Shown one piece after another: positions 1 through 8,512 of a DNA stretch of 64,000 bases. The stretch comes from Glaciihabitans tibetensis (lineage in GTDB: Bacteria > Actinomycetota > Actinomycetes > Actinomycetales > Microbacteriaceae). Position numbers and translations under genes: made by a program. Every line of letters begins with the position of its first letter. Position 1 is the first letter of the stretch. A model generated the notes under the pieces. The model was not told the origin of the DNA and did no database searches. It saw only the letters and a list, made by a program, of their open reading frames with translations. The stretch covers positions 124,001 to 188,000 of the forward strand of contig NZ_PVTL01000007.1 in NCBI RefSeq assembly GCF_003003265.1, given 5' to 3'.

Positions 1-1
1 C

Positions 2-2632
2 GACGGACGCGGTGAACCGGCCGTCGACGCGCTCAGCTTTGTCGCGCCCGCCGGCGAGATCACGGCGATCTGTGGCGTGAGCGGCAGTGGTAAGTCCACC
101 GTGCTCGCGATTCTCGCGGGGCGCCTGCGCAATGGCACGGATGGGGCGATCCTGGCCGGAGAAGTTACCGGAATCGACGTCGGGCGGCTCGCCTGGGTTC
201 CGCAACACCCGCACACGGTTGGTGCGACCGTGCGGGACGAGCTGCGGTTGTACGGCGGGACCCGGCATCCGGCACTGGCATTCGACACCGCTCTCGGGCT
301 TGAGCTCGAGCTCGAGAGCACGCTCGACGCCCGCATCGACACCCTGCTGGCCGAGCTGCGGTTGTCGCACACGGTCGACGCCGATCCGGCCCAGCTGAGC
401 CCGGGCGAGCTGCGCCGGGTCGCGGTCGCACGCGCCCTGCTCCGGGTCGACGCCGGCGCCGAGGTAGTGCTGCTCGACGAGCCCACGGCCCACGTCGACG
501 CTCACAGCAGCCGCATCATCGAGGACAGCATCGCCGCGCTGCGGGGTCGTGTGACCGTCGTGCTGGCGTCGCATGAGGTGGGCGTGACCAACCTCGCGTC
601 GGTGCGGGTGTACCTCGACAGCAGCGCTGCCGGGCGGGACGACGCCGTTGGGCAGGCGCAGGCGCAGGGGCAGGGGCTGGGTCAGGCGCAGGTCGCCACA
701 CCGCATCGGGTCGCGCACGAGACATCCGCCATCGAACGTCCCCTGGTCAACCAACCCTCGCCCGTCTCTACACCCGCCTTCACACCCGTCGCCACACCCA
801 AAGCCCAACCCGCACCCGCACCCGGCGCGCTGCGCCTCATCCTGTCAATCCTGCGTCCCGCGAAGTGGCGCTTTGTGTTCGCGGTCTTCCTCGGGGCGCT
901 CGCCGCGCTGTTCGCCGTCTCATTGACCGCCACCTCCGGCTGGCTCATCGTGCGGGCGAGCCAACAGCCCTCGATGATGTACCTGATGGTCGCCATCGTG
1001 GGCGTGCGTTTCTTTGGTGTGGGCCGCGCCACCCTGCGCTACGCGGAACGCCTCGTGACCCACGACGGCATCTTCGCGGCGGTCACCTCGCTGCGGGTGC
1101 GCATCTGGAAGTCCCTCGCCGAACGCGGCACAAGCTCCCGCGCCCTGCTGCGCGGGGGAACCGCCCTCGACTACCTCGTGGTCACCGCCGACGCGGTGCG
1201 CGACCTCGCCCCGCGCGTGCTCATGCCGCCTGTCGTCGGCCTGCTGACCGGGGTCGCCGCGGTGATTGGCGTTGCGATGCTGCATTCCCCGGCCGTGCCC
1301 GTGCTCGTCGTCAGCCTGGTGCTGTCCCTGTTCGTGGCGCCGGCGCTCGCGACCTGGGGTGACCGGAGGGCGAGTCGCGGACAGCAGCTGATTCGCTCCG
1401 AAGTGACGCGCCGCTTTGCCGCGCTCCTCGCCGCCGCTGATGACCTTCGCACCAACGCGGTGGACTCCGCAGAACGTGCGAGCCTCCGCGGGCTCGACGC
1501 GCGCGCCGGGGTTGATGCACGCCGCAGCGCCTGGGCGCTGGGCCTCGGCGGGTCGTTCACCGTCGCCGTCAACTGCGTGACCGCCGTGCTGATGCTCTGG
1601 GTGTCTGCGCCCGCGGTGGCCGCAGGCACGCTTCCCGGCGAGGTGCTCGCGGTTCTCGTGCTGCTCCCGCTCGGCCTGCTCGAGCCGTTGCTCGGCGTCG
1701 TCGACGCGGTGCAGCAGTGGCCGGTGCTGGCGCAGGCGGTGCGGCGCCTGGCGCCCTTCACGCCAAGCACGGCCGCGGGTTCCTCTGCCGTCCCCGGTGT
1801 GGACCTGCCCTCCGACGTCGACCAGATCGCCCTGCGTGACCTCTCCGCCCGCTGGCCAGACACTGGCACCGACACCGACACCGACAGCGACAACGACACC
1901 GATGTCTTCTCGGGACTCAATGCCCACGTCGGACTGGGGGAGTGGCTGGTCGTCTCCGGCCCGTCCGGTTCGGGAAAGTCGACCCTGCTCACGGTGCTGC
2001 TCGGTTATCTCCAACCCTCCGGGGGAAGCTACCTTGTCGACGGGCTCGACTCCCGCATCCTGGATACGCGCGCGCTTCGCCGTCACATTGCCTGGGCGCC
2101 GCAGGAGGGACACCTCTTCGACTCGACCCTGCGAGCGAACCTGCTGCTGGCGCGCTCGCGGCAGGACGCCCCGGACGAAGCAGAAATGATCGACGCCCTC
2201 CGCCGGGTGGGACTCGCAGAGTTTTTGGTGTCGCTTCCCGACGGCCTCGACACCCGCGTCGGTTCGGAGGGCGCGCAGCTCTCCGGCGGGCAGCGGCAGC
2301 GCGTCGCCGTCGCGCGCACCCTGTTGACCCGCGCCGAAGTGGTGTTGCTGGATGAACCGACCGCACACCTGGACGGTGAAGCGTCCGCGCGCCTCATGTA
2401 CGACCTGCGCTCGGCACTCAGTGATCAGATCGCAGTGCTGGTGACCCACCACCTCGCCGACCAGCGCGACGGCGACCGGGTGCTGCAGCTGCAGGGCTCA
2501 TCTGTTCAGAGCCGGCAGTTTCAGAGCCAGCAGTTTCAGAGTTCGCCGCCCCCGACTCACGCACCGTCGACAAACGCCCGCAGCGTCTCGGCGTTGCGCA
2601 CCGCGTTGCCCCCGCCATCGTTGTTGAAATAG
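2..2632 (+). CDS. cydDC: Fused thiol reductant ABC exporter CydDC (5' end outside window)
   Basis: The frame is open from base 2 and runs into a Walker A (GVSGSGKST, bases 74-100), so the gene starts upstream of the window. Visible order: a first nucleotide-binding domain with signature LSPGELRRV and Walker B VVLLDEPTAHVD; a Gln/Ala- then Pro-rich linker (about 640-830); an ABC membrane domain (about 850-1740); a short Asp/Thr repeat (about 1860-1900); and a second nucleotide-binding domain with GPSGSGKST, LSGGQRQRV and VVLLDEPTAHLDG. NBD-TMD-NBD in one chain fits a CydD-CydC fusion. CydDC exports thiols (cysteine, glutathione in known cases) and is needed to assemble cytochrome bd oxidase; cydAB would be expected just upstream but cannot be seen. 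The tail is a Ser/Gln repeat, and the 3' end overlaps the convergent DUF72 gene by 76 bases. Confidence 0.9.
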   Translation, partial: DGRGEPAVDALSFVAPAGEITAICGVSGSGKSTVLAILAGRLRNGTDGAILAGEVTGIDVGRLAWVPQHPHTVGATVRDELRLYGGTRHPALAFDTALGLELELESTLDARIDTLLAELRLSHTVDADPAQLSPGELRRVAVARALLRVDAGAEVVLLDEPTAHVDAHSSRIIEDSIAALRGRVTVVLASHEVGVTNLASVRVYLDSSAAGRDDAVGQAQAQGQGLGQAQVATPHRVAHETSAIERPLVNQPSPVSTPAFTPVATPKAQPAPAPGALRLILSILRPAKWRFVFAVFLGALAALFAVSLTATSGWLIVRASQQPSMMYLMVAIVGVRFFGVGRATLRYAERLVTHDGIFAAVTSLRVRIWKSLAERGTSSRALLRGGTALDYLVVTADAVRDLAPRVLMPPVVGLLTGVAAVIGVAMLHSPAVPVLVVSLVLSLFVAPALATWGDRRASRGQQLIRSEVTRRFAALLAAADDLRTNAVDSAERASLRGLDARAGVDARRSAWALGLGGSFTVAVNCVTAVLMLWVSAPAVAAGTLPGEVLAVLVLLPLGLLEPLLGVVDAVQQWPVLAQAVRRLAPFTPSTAAGSSAVPGVDLPSDVDQIALRDLSARWPDTGTDTDTDSDNDTDVFSGLNAHVGLGEWLVVSGPSGSGKSTLLTVLLGYLQPSGGSYLVDGLDSRILDTRALRRHIAWAPQEGHLFDSTLRANLLLARSRQDAPDEAEMIDALRRVGLAEFLVSLPDGLDTRVGSEGAQLSGGQRQRVAVARTLLTRAEVVLLDEPTAHLDGEASARLMYDLRSALSDQIAVLVTHHLADQRDGDRVLQLQGSSVQSRQFQSQQFQSSPPPTHAPSTNARSVSALRTALPPPSLLK

Positions 2633-3303
2633 GCGAACACCTCCCGTCCGCCAGCATCCCGTCCGCCGGCCTCCCACTCGCGGATCCGGTCGGCCCACCA
2701 CCTCAGGTCCTGGTCCGAGTACGACCCGCCGTAGAGGGAGTCTGTGTCCGGCCCGTGCAGTCGCACGTAAACGAAGTCCGCGGTCGCCCGCAACACGCAC
2801 GGCAGCCCCGCGCCGCTCATCACGCAGTAGGCCGCGCCAAACCGTTCGAGCAGGCGGTAAACGTCGTCGTGATTCCAGGTGGGATGCCGCAGCTCCACAC
2901 TCACCCGAATCCACGACGGTAGCGCTGCCAAGAAATACTCGAGGCGAGCGTCATCCCGCTCCATCGAGGGTGGCAGCTGCACCAGCAAAACCGCGCGCTT
3001 GGCACCCAGTTCGTGCCAGCTGCGCGCGATCCGTTCCGCCCAGACCTCGGGCGCGTACAGCTTCTTCGCGTGGGTCAGACCACGCGGCGCCTTCACGGTG
3101 AGCAGAAACCCCGGCGGCAGGCGGCGGTTCCACCCCGCGAAGGTGCTCTCCCTCGGCCAGCGGTAGAAGCTCGCGTTCAGCTCGACGGTGGAGAAGCGCT
3201 GCACGTAGTGCTGCAGTCGGTCCCGCGGGGGGAGCCCGGGTGGGTAGAGCACGTTCTCCCAGTGGTCGTAGCTCCACCCGGACGTGCCGATGTGTGCGCT
3301 CAT
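2557..3303 (-). CDS. DUF72 (YecE-like) family protein
   Basis: 248 aa. The N-terminus (MSAHIGTSGWSYDHW) and later LNASFYRWP, FLLTVKAPRG and the C-terminal YFNNDGGGNAVRNA are typical of the DUF72/YecE TIM-barrel family, whose biochemical role is not established. I start at ATG 3303, where the family homology begins; the frame is open 37 codons further upstream but that stretch does not look like DUF72. A -10-like hexamer (CAGAAT, minus strand, 3310-3315) ends 6 bases before this ATG, consistent with a leaderless mRNA. It is divergent from the SRPBCC gene and convergent with cydDC, overlapping its end. No signal peptide or membrane segment is visible. Confidence 0.9.
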   Translation of the reverse strand: MSAHIGTSGWSYDHWENVLYPPGLPPRDRLQHYVQRFSTVELNASFYRWPRESTFAGWNRRLPPGFLLTVKAPRGLTHAKKLYAPEVWAERIARSWHELGAKRAVLLVQLPPSMERDDARLEYFLAALPSWIRVSVELRHPTWNHDDVYRLLERFGAAYCVMSGAGLPCVLRATADFVYVRLHGPDTDSLYGGSYSDQDLRWWADRIREWEAGGRDAGGREVFAYFNNDGGGNAVRNAETLRAFVDGA

Positions 3304-3388
3304 GCCTCGATTCTGCCGCAGCAGGGCTTGTGTCTCGGGGGAGAAAACTGTTGGATCGCGAGGGAAAGTGAGGGAAAGCGAGGCGACG

Positions 3389-4282
3389 ATGAACCCCGAC
3401 CTGACGGAACACAACGGGCGGCATCGCCTGCGGATGCATCGCAGGTTTGACCAGAGCCAGCAGGACGTCTGGCCCGCGCTGGTCGAACCCGAGCTGCTCA
3501 GCCGGTGGTACCCGGCGACCGTCGACGAGCTGCAACCGACGGTGGGGGGAGCGATTCGTTTCAGTTATTCGACCGCCGGTGGCGAGCAGATGCGCGGAAC
3601 GGGACAGGTGACCGAGTACCAGGAGCCCGAGGTGCTCGCCTTTGTGGAGCTGGCGATGGAGGACATGCCGCGCGAGGGCGACACCCTGCTGCGGTTCGAA
3701 CTCCGCACGGACGGCCCAGGCTGCATCCTCCTTTTCTCGCAGGAGTTCGACGATCGCCCCGCCGCAGCGGCCTACGCCGCCGGGTGGGACGCCTGTTTCG
3801 ATGCGTTGGGAGGGGTGTTGAGCGGTGCCTCCGGCGGGGACTATGGCGCGCGCAACGGCGCGGCCTCGGGAGCGACCCCCGGCCTCGCCCGCTACGAGAT
3901 GTACGTGCACCTGTTCGGCCTCGATCAGCCCGCGGTGAGTGCGACCGAGGTCGCGGTCGAACGCCAACTGATGATGCGGAGCCCCGAGCAGGTGTGGCGG
4001 CTGCTTGCACCGGGAGGCATGCCCGCGCTGGAGAAACTCGTGCCCGCGGGGCTCGGGGCCGGTCGGGTGGTGGAGGTCGTCGAGCGTGAGCGAATCACCG
4101 TGGCCCTGCCGGATCGCAGCCGCGTGCAGTGGGAGCTGACGACCGGCCCCGGGGGAGCGCGCCTACTCGTCAGCCAGGGTCCACTGCACGGGACGAGTAC
4201 CGGGACGCAGTGGCGCGACCACGTTGAATCGGTCGCGGAAGAAATCTACGCGCTACCCGACCCGGCAGAGCAACCGAGCTGA
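3389..4282 (+). CDS. SRPBCC (AHSA1/START-like) protein with two domain copies
   Basis: 297 aa, starting at ATG 3389 after an AGCGAGG-type ribosome site. The N-terminal half (about residues 10-160) reads like an activator-of-Hsp90/START fold: an early FDQSQQDVWPALVEPELLS segment, WYPATVDEL, and a terminal aromatic helix (YAAGWDACFDALG). A second, more degenerate copy starts near residue 190 (VERQLMMRSPEQVWRLL) and ends with a similar helix (WRDHVESVAEEIYAL). These folds bind hydrophobic ligands, but the ligand here is unknown. A Gly/Ser/Ala linker joins the halves. The last codons belong to a degenerate repeat that continues past the stop. Confidence 0.75.
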   Translation: MNPDLTEHNGRHRLRMHRRFDQSQQDVWPALVEPELLSRWYPATVDELQPTVGGAIRFSYSTAGGEQMRGTGQVTEYQEPEVLAFVELAMEDMPREGDTLLRFELRTDGPGCILLFSQEFDDRPAAAAYAAGWDACFDALGGVLSGASGGDYGARNGAASGATPGLARYEMYVHLFGLDQPAVSATEVAVERQLMMRSPEQVWRLLAPGGMPALEKLVPAGLGAGRVVEVVERERITVALPDRSRVQWELTTGPGGARLLVSQGPLHGTSTGTQWRDHVESVAEEIYALPDPAEQPS

Positions 4283-4356
4283 GCCGCACTGACCAGCCAA
4301 GCTGAGCGGCCGAGCTAAGCAACAAAGCTGAGCAACCAAGCTGAGCAGCTGACAAG
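4266..4356. repeat. Degenerate tandem repeat through the SRPBCC stop codon
   Basis: About five degenerate copies of a 12-16 base unit related to AAGCTGAGCAACC. The first copy supplies the last codons and TGA of the SRPBCC gene; the rest fill the gap to the convergent PBP gene. No strong hairpin with a T-run is visible here. Confidence 0.7.
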
Positions 4357-6897
4357 TCAGCAGCTAGGCGCGCCAATTCCAATCGCGACCGACGAAGACG
4401 CCGGGGTCGGGGTTCCCGCCGCGGGCGTTGTACTGATCACCCTGCCCACCCGACCGAGCTGGTCGGCCGGCAGCTGTACGCAGTAGTCTGCCGCGATGTT
4501 GGTGAAGCCCTGCGCGGCAAGGGAGCCGCGGGCATCGGCCGCGGAGATCATTCCGTTGCCGACGACGTCGGGCATGGTGCCGCCGGACTGGTTACTCGTG
4601 TAGACGGTAACCGCCGAACCCAGGGACACGAGCGAGCCGGCCGCCGGATTCGAGTTGTTGATCGCGCCCAGGGGCAGGGCCGAGTCGACGGGCCCGCCGT
4701 CCACCACGGTGAATCCCGTGGCTTCGAGGATTGAGCGTGCATTGTCGAGGGACTCCCCGGTGACGTTGGGCACTGCCTTTCCGGTGCCGTCGAGCAGGGA
4801 CGCTGCCGGACCGGGGAATGCGCCACCGCGGTACGAGCCGGTGTTGTCGATCACGGTGGCGGTCGGTTTGAAGATCGCGTGCCTGATGACCGAGGCTTGG
4901 AGTCCGCCGATGCGCACGCTCCGCAACGGGACCGCGTTGACGATGTTGCCGACCCACACCGCGGTTGCGACGCGGGTGGTCGCGCCGACCATCCAGGTCT
5001 GGTTCGAGCTGTCGGTGGTTCCCGTTTTACCGATGTACTGCACGCCGTTGTTGGGGTTCGACGTGCGTCCGGTGCCGTCCGTCATGACTTTCGACATCGC
5101 GAAGGCTGCGGTGTTCGCGACATCCGGTTCAAGGGAAGCACGACAATTGGCGATCTGTCCGGGAAGCTGCTCACCGGTCGGCCCGACGACGCGGTCGACG
5201 GCGATCGGGTCGCAGAACGTTCCCCCCGAGGCGATACCGGCATAGGCGGCAGCCATCGTGAGCGGGGCGATCTCGTTCGTTCCGAGAACGCTGGACGGGT
5301 TCGTCATCAGGGGCTTGCCGTCTGCGCGGTGCACTCCGAGCGACTCTGCGGTGTTTTTGATCTCGCACAGGTCGAGCTTCAGCGCCATCGAAATAAACGC
5401 ACCGTTCACGGAGCGCTGGGTCGCGGTCGCCGCGGTCATCTGACCACCGAACGAGTCGTCATTCTTGAACGGGTACGGGCCGAACCAGGGGCCGCCGCAG
5501 CTGTCCGTGAACGCGGCCGAGGGCACGGTGCGCGGGGATCCGTCGACAACCTCGTTGAGACCGTGGTCGTTCTGCAGCCAGTTGAGCAGGGTGAAGACCT
5601 TGTAGGTCGAGCCGGGCTGGAATCCGCTCGATCCGCCGTAGTTCCTGTCCGTGCTGAAATTGACTGCGGTTGCCGACGAGCCGGCGCCGTCCTCCGTGTT
5701 GTCGTAGTCCTTGTTCTGGGCCATGACCAGAATGCGGCCGGTGCCTACCTCGACCGAGACGGTCGCGCTGCCGAGCTTGAGCGCCGTCGCGTTTTTGTCC
5801 GCGTACTGCCAGCTGATGTCCTGCGCCGGAACCTGCACGCCCAGATCGAGCGAGGTGTAAATCTCGTACCCGCCCCGCTTGAAGTTCTCCGTACGCTCCG
5901 TTTCGTCGGCGCCCAGCGCCGGCAGGTCCTCGATGAGGTTGAGCACGTAGTCGCAGAAGAACCGCGCGTGGTCATTGGCCGCGGCGCAGCCCTGCACGGG
6001 CTCGGTGATGATGACGGTGGTCGCGTCGAGCGGGGTAGAGACCGCTTCGGTGTACTGCTCCCGCGTGATGCCCTCGTCGTCGAGCATCATGTTGAGGATG
6101 AAGTCGCGCCGCACCTGGTTGGCCGGCAGGTTCTCCGGGTAGTCCAGACGGAGCACGCCGGGCGACTGCACGATGGCGATCAGGCTCGCCGCCTGGGCCG
6201 GCGTGAGGTTCAGCGCTGTTGTCGCGAAGTAGCGCTTCGCCGCGGCCTCGATGCCGTAGGTGTTGCCGCCGAAGTTTGCGATGTTCAGGTAAGCGAGGAG
6301 GATTTCTTCCTTGGTGTACCGCTTCTCCAACGAGATGGCGAGCTTCATCTCCTTCACCTTGCGGTCGAAGCTCGGATCAATCGCCAGCTCGTACGCCTTG
6401 TCGCGCTCTTCTTCGGTGTCGAGATTGAGCGCTTCCTGGATGAAGGTGTTCTTCACGTATTGCTGGGTGATCGTGGAGGCACCCTCCTCGATGCCGCCGC
6501 CCGCGATGTTCGTGACGGCCGCGCGGGCGATGCCCTGCAGGTCGATTCCGCCGTGCTCGTAGTACCGCTGGTCTTCACCGGAAATCGCGGCGATCTTGGC
6601 GAACTCCGACACCTGGTCCCACGCGACCGATTCACGGTTCTGGTCAAACGTGGTCGCGATCTGCACGGGTGCGCCGTCCTGGGTCGCGTAGATGCGGTTC
6701 TGTTCGCGCTGGCGGTCGATCTCGATCGATTCCGGGAGGCTGTCGAAGATGCCCGCCGTGCTCTCGACCGTAGCTCCGACCACGGTGATGGCTGGCGTGA
6801 CGAGGGCGGCGATCAACAGGCCCGCGATCACGGTCAGCGAGAGCGAACCGAGGGCGGCCCCGATCACGCGGATGGCCCGGGGGGAGGAGGCAGACAT
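4357..6897 (-). CDS. Class A penicillin-binding protein with two PASTA domains
   Basis: 846 aa bifunctional peptidoglycan synthase. Residues about 10-40 form an uncleaved signal anchor. The glycosyltransferase 51 domain (about 60-260) has the catalytic-Glu motif EDQRYYEHGGID and GASTITQQYVKN. The transpeptidase domain (about 350-640) has SxxK as STYK (about 429), SxN as SVN (about 495) and KTGTT (about 623). Two C-terminal PASTA domains follow (about 710-770 and 775-846), the second ending in a lone Cys. The product acts outside the membrane, polymerising and cross-linking peptidoglycan. It lies 123 bases downstream of a Ser/Thr kinase on the same strand. A TAGGTT hexamer ends 6 bases before the ATG, so the gene probably also has its own leaderless promoter. 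Confidence 0.95.
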   Translation of the reverse strand: MSASSPRAIRVIGAALGSLSLTVIAGLLIAALVTPAITVVGATVESTAGIFDSLPESIEIDRQREQNRIYATQDGAPVQIATTFDQNRESVAWDQVSEFAKIAAISGEDQRYYEHGGIDLQGIARAAVTNIAGGGIEEGASTITQQYVKNTFIQEALNLDTEEERDKAYELAIDPSFDRKVKEMKLAISLEKRYTKEEILLAYLNIANFGGNTYGIEAAAKRYFATTALNLTPAQAASLIAIVQSPGVLRLDYPENLPANQVRRDFILNMMLDDEGITREQYTEAVSTPLDATTVIITEPVQGCAAANDHARFFCDYVLNLIEDLPALGADETERTENFKRGGYEIYTSLDLGVQVPAQDISWQYADKNATALKLGSATVSVEVGTGRILVMAQNKDYDNTEDGAGSSATAVNFSTDRNYGGSSGFQPGSTYKVFTLLNWLQNDHGLNEVVDGSPRTVPSAAFTDSCGGPWFGPYPFKNDDSFGGQMTAATATQRSVNGAFISMALKLDLCEIKNTAESLGVHRADGKPLMTNPSSVLGTNEIAPLTMAAAYAGIASGGTFCDPIAVDRVVGPTGEQLPGQIANCRASLEPDVANTAAFAMSKVMTDGTGRTSNPNNGVQYIGKTGTTDSSNQTWMVGATTRVATAVWVGNIVNAVPLRSVRIGGLQASVIRHAIFKPTATVIDNTGSYRGGAFPGPAASLLDGTGKAVPNVTGESLDNARSILEATGFTVVDGGPVDSALPLGAINNSNPAAGSLVSLGSAVTVYTSNQSGGTMPDVVGNGMISAADARGSLAAQGFTNIAADYCVQLPADQLGRVGRVISTTPAAGTPTPASSSVAIGIGAPSC

Positions 6898-6903
6898 GAC
6901 CCC

Positions 6904-6909
6904 AACCTA
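6904..6909 (-). promoter_or_regulatory. -10-like hexamer TAGGTT of the PBP gene (leaderless)
   Basis: TAGGTT on the minus strand ends 6 bases upstream of the PBP ATG (6897), placing the likely transcription start on or next to the start codon. There is no Shine-Dalgarno sequence in those 6 bases. Confidence 0.5.
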
Positions 6910-7020
6910 TAGGAGCGCGCGGTTTACCGCCTAGCGCCGCCCCGCACGGTCGTGTCGGGCCGTGTCTGACCAGTGACTGCGGCCACCGCTCGGGGCCGCA
7001 ACTCAGGCCAGCGACTCAGG

Positions 7021-8376
7021 CTACGGGCTCACTTCTTCCATCAGCTCTTCCAGGTGCACCCCAAGGTCGCCGTCGACGCTGGGAAGGCTTGGCGCCTGCG
7101 GAGAAGCCAACCCCGACCAGACGACGATGCCAACGGTAACGAGCACCGCAATGAGTACCAGGATCAGCACCCACCGGCGAATGTTGCGTGGCTTCGAGGT
7201 GCCCGGGTTTTGGGGCGTGCGGTTTTCAGGCGTGCGGTGGGCGGATGTCGGTCTCGCCGACTTCACGCCGGGCATGACCTCCGTCGCCGAAGTCGGATCC
7301 GCCGGCGCGAACGCCATCGTGGGCGCGTCAGGCGCGGCGGGGCTGAGAACGGCGGTCGGTGTGGCGGGGCTGCTAAGAACGGCGGTCGGTGTGGCGAGCT
7401 CAGCGGTTGCAGCATCCAGTGGTGCGGTCGCGGCATCGAAAGGCACGGTCGCGGCGCTGCCCAGCGGCGCCGTCGCACCGCTTCCCAGCGGCGCGGTCTC
7501 TTCTGGAGCCGCGGACGTTGCCGCTCCCGAGCTGATCTGGCGAGCGACATCCGCCACCTCAAGCGCTGTCGGGCGGGCGTCAGGGTTCATCGCCGTCATG
7601 GCGGAGAGAAGGGACTTCCACTCGTAGCCCAGGGATCCGGGGATGTCGGGTCCGCGGATCAGTCTCGCGGTGAGCGACTCGACCATCGTGCCGGTGAAGG
7701 CGCGAACACCGGTGAGCGATTCGAGGAGCACCAGACCGAGGGAGTAAATGTCCGACGCGGCACCCGGCGCGGAGCCATTCGCCTGCTCCGGGCTGAGATA
7801 CGCAGCGGTGCCGATGAGAGTGCCGGGGGTGGTCAGTCTGGTGGAGTCGATGAGGTACGCGATGCCGAAATCGGCCAGCTTCGGCCGGAACTCGCGACCC
7901 GTCGACAGCGCGGGACCGAGAAGGATGTTCGCGGGCTTGATGTCTCGGTGGACAACACCCTGCGAGTGCACGGCGTGCAGGGCCTCGCCGATGTCGACGG
8001 TCATCAACGCGACTTCTGCGGGGGCGACGGTGGCCTGGGCGATCCGTTGCTGCAGGGTAGGTCCCTCGACGAGCTCCATGACGAGGAACGCGCGCTCGGC
8101 TTCGCCCGAGATATCCACATTCGCATCAAACAGGGTGACCAAAGCATGGTGATTCATGGACGCCAGCAGCTGGATTTCGGACGTCTCGCGCCGGAGAGCC
8201 CCGGCCTCAGCGTCGTCGGAGGCGAAGAGCTTGAGCGCGACGCTTCGTCCGAGCGACTCGTCCTTCGCGCGATACACCGCTGCCATTCCGCCGCGACCGA
8301 TCAGGCTCTCGACGCGGTACCGTCCACCGATGAGCGCGCCGGGCGCCGCGCCGCTACCCGCGTGACTGTGTTCCAT
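7021..8376 (-). CDS. Membrane-anchored Ser/Thr protein kinase (PknA/PknB-like)
   Basis: 451 aa. The N-terminal Hanks-type kinase domain (about 15-275) has the glycine loop IGRGGMAAVY, the lysine motif VALKLF, the catalytic loop HRDIKPANILL, DFG as ADFGIAYL and the APE-region motif AYLSPEQ, so it should be active. A low-complexity Ala/Pro/Thr linker (about 285-385) with repeated TAPLGS/TAVLS units leads to one membrane helix (about 400-422) and a short external tail (about 25 aa) lacking PASTA domains. The start has an AAGGATC ribosome site. It lies upstream of the PASTA-containing PBP on the same strand, so a cell-wall control role is plausible but inferred. It is divergent from the universal stress gene. 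Confidence 0.95.
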   Translation of the reverse strand: MEHSHAGSGAAPGALIGGRYRVESLIGRGGMAAVYRAKDESLGRSVALKLFASDDAEAGALRRETSEIQLLASMNHHALVTLFDANVDISGEAERAFLVMELVEGPTLQQRIAQATVAPAEVALMTVDIGEALHAVHSQGVVHRDIKPANILLGPALSTGREFRPKLADFGIAYLIDSTRLTTPGTLIGTAAYLSPEQANGSAPGAASDIYSLGLVLLESLTGVRAFTGTMVESLTARLIRGPDIPGSLGYEWKSLLSAMTAMNPDARPTALEVADVARQISSGAATSAAPEETAPLGSGATAPLGSAATVPFDAATAPLDAATAELATPTAVLSSPATPTAVLSPAAPDAPTMAFAPADPTSATEVMPGVKSARPTSAHRTPENRTPQNPGTSKPRNIRRWVLILVLIAVLVTVGIVVWSGLASPQAPSLPSVDGDLGVHLEELMEEVSP

Positions 8377-8431
8377 GGACGATCCTTTGGGGCCGGGGTG
8401 TGCACGATAGGAACCACAAACCTACCGCGCC

Positions 8432-8445
8432 GGGACCTTCGGCCC
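8432..8445 (+). promoter_or_regulatory. DosR/DevR-like box upstream of the universal stress gene
   Basis: GGGACCTTCGGCCC is a near-palindrome resembling the dormancy-regulator core GGGACTWWAGTCCC (three mismatches, 11 of 14 positions). It lies 68-81 bases before the universal stress protein ATG. Universal stress genes are classic members of DosR/DevR-type hypoxia regulons in actinobacteria. Binding is inferred. Confidence 0.45.
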
Positions 8446-8512
8446 TGCCGGTTGCCGTGCGACGGGGCGAAATTGGGGTCATGAGTGGCGCCGGCCACAA
8501 GGGGAGGCTGAG

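Noticed and set aside
920..2452. 510-codon open frame on the minus strand inside cydDC
   Set aside because: Antisense shadow typical of high-GC coding DNA; Arg/His/Gly-rich with no domain, while cydDC has all ABC motifs.
4879..6912. 677-codon plus-strand frame over the PBP gene
   Set aside because: Antisense shadow; the PBP has all catalytic motifs on the other strand.
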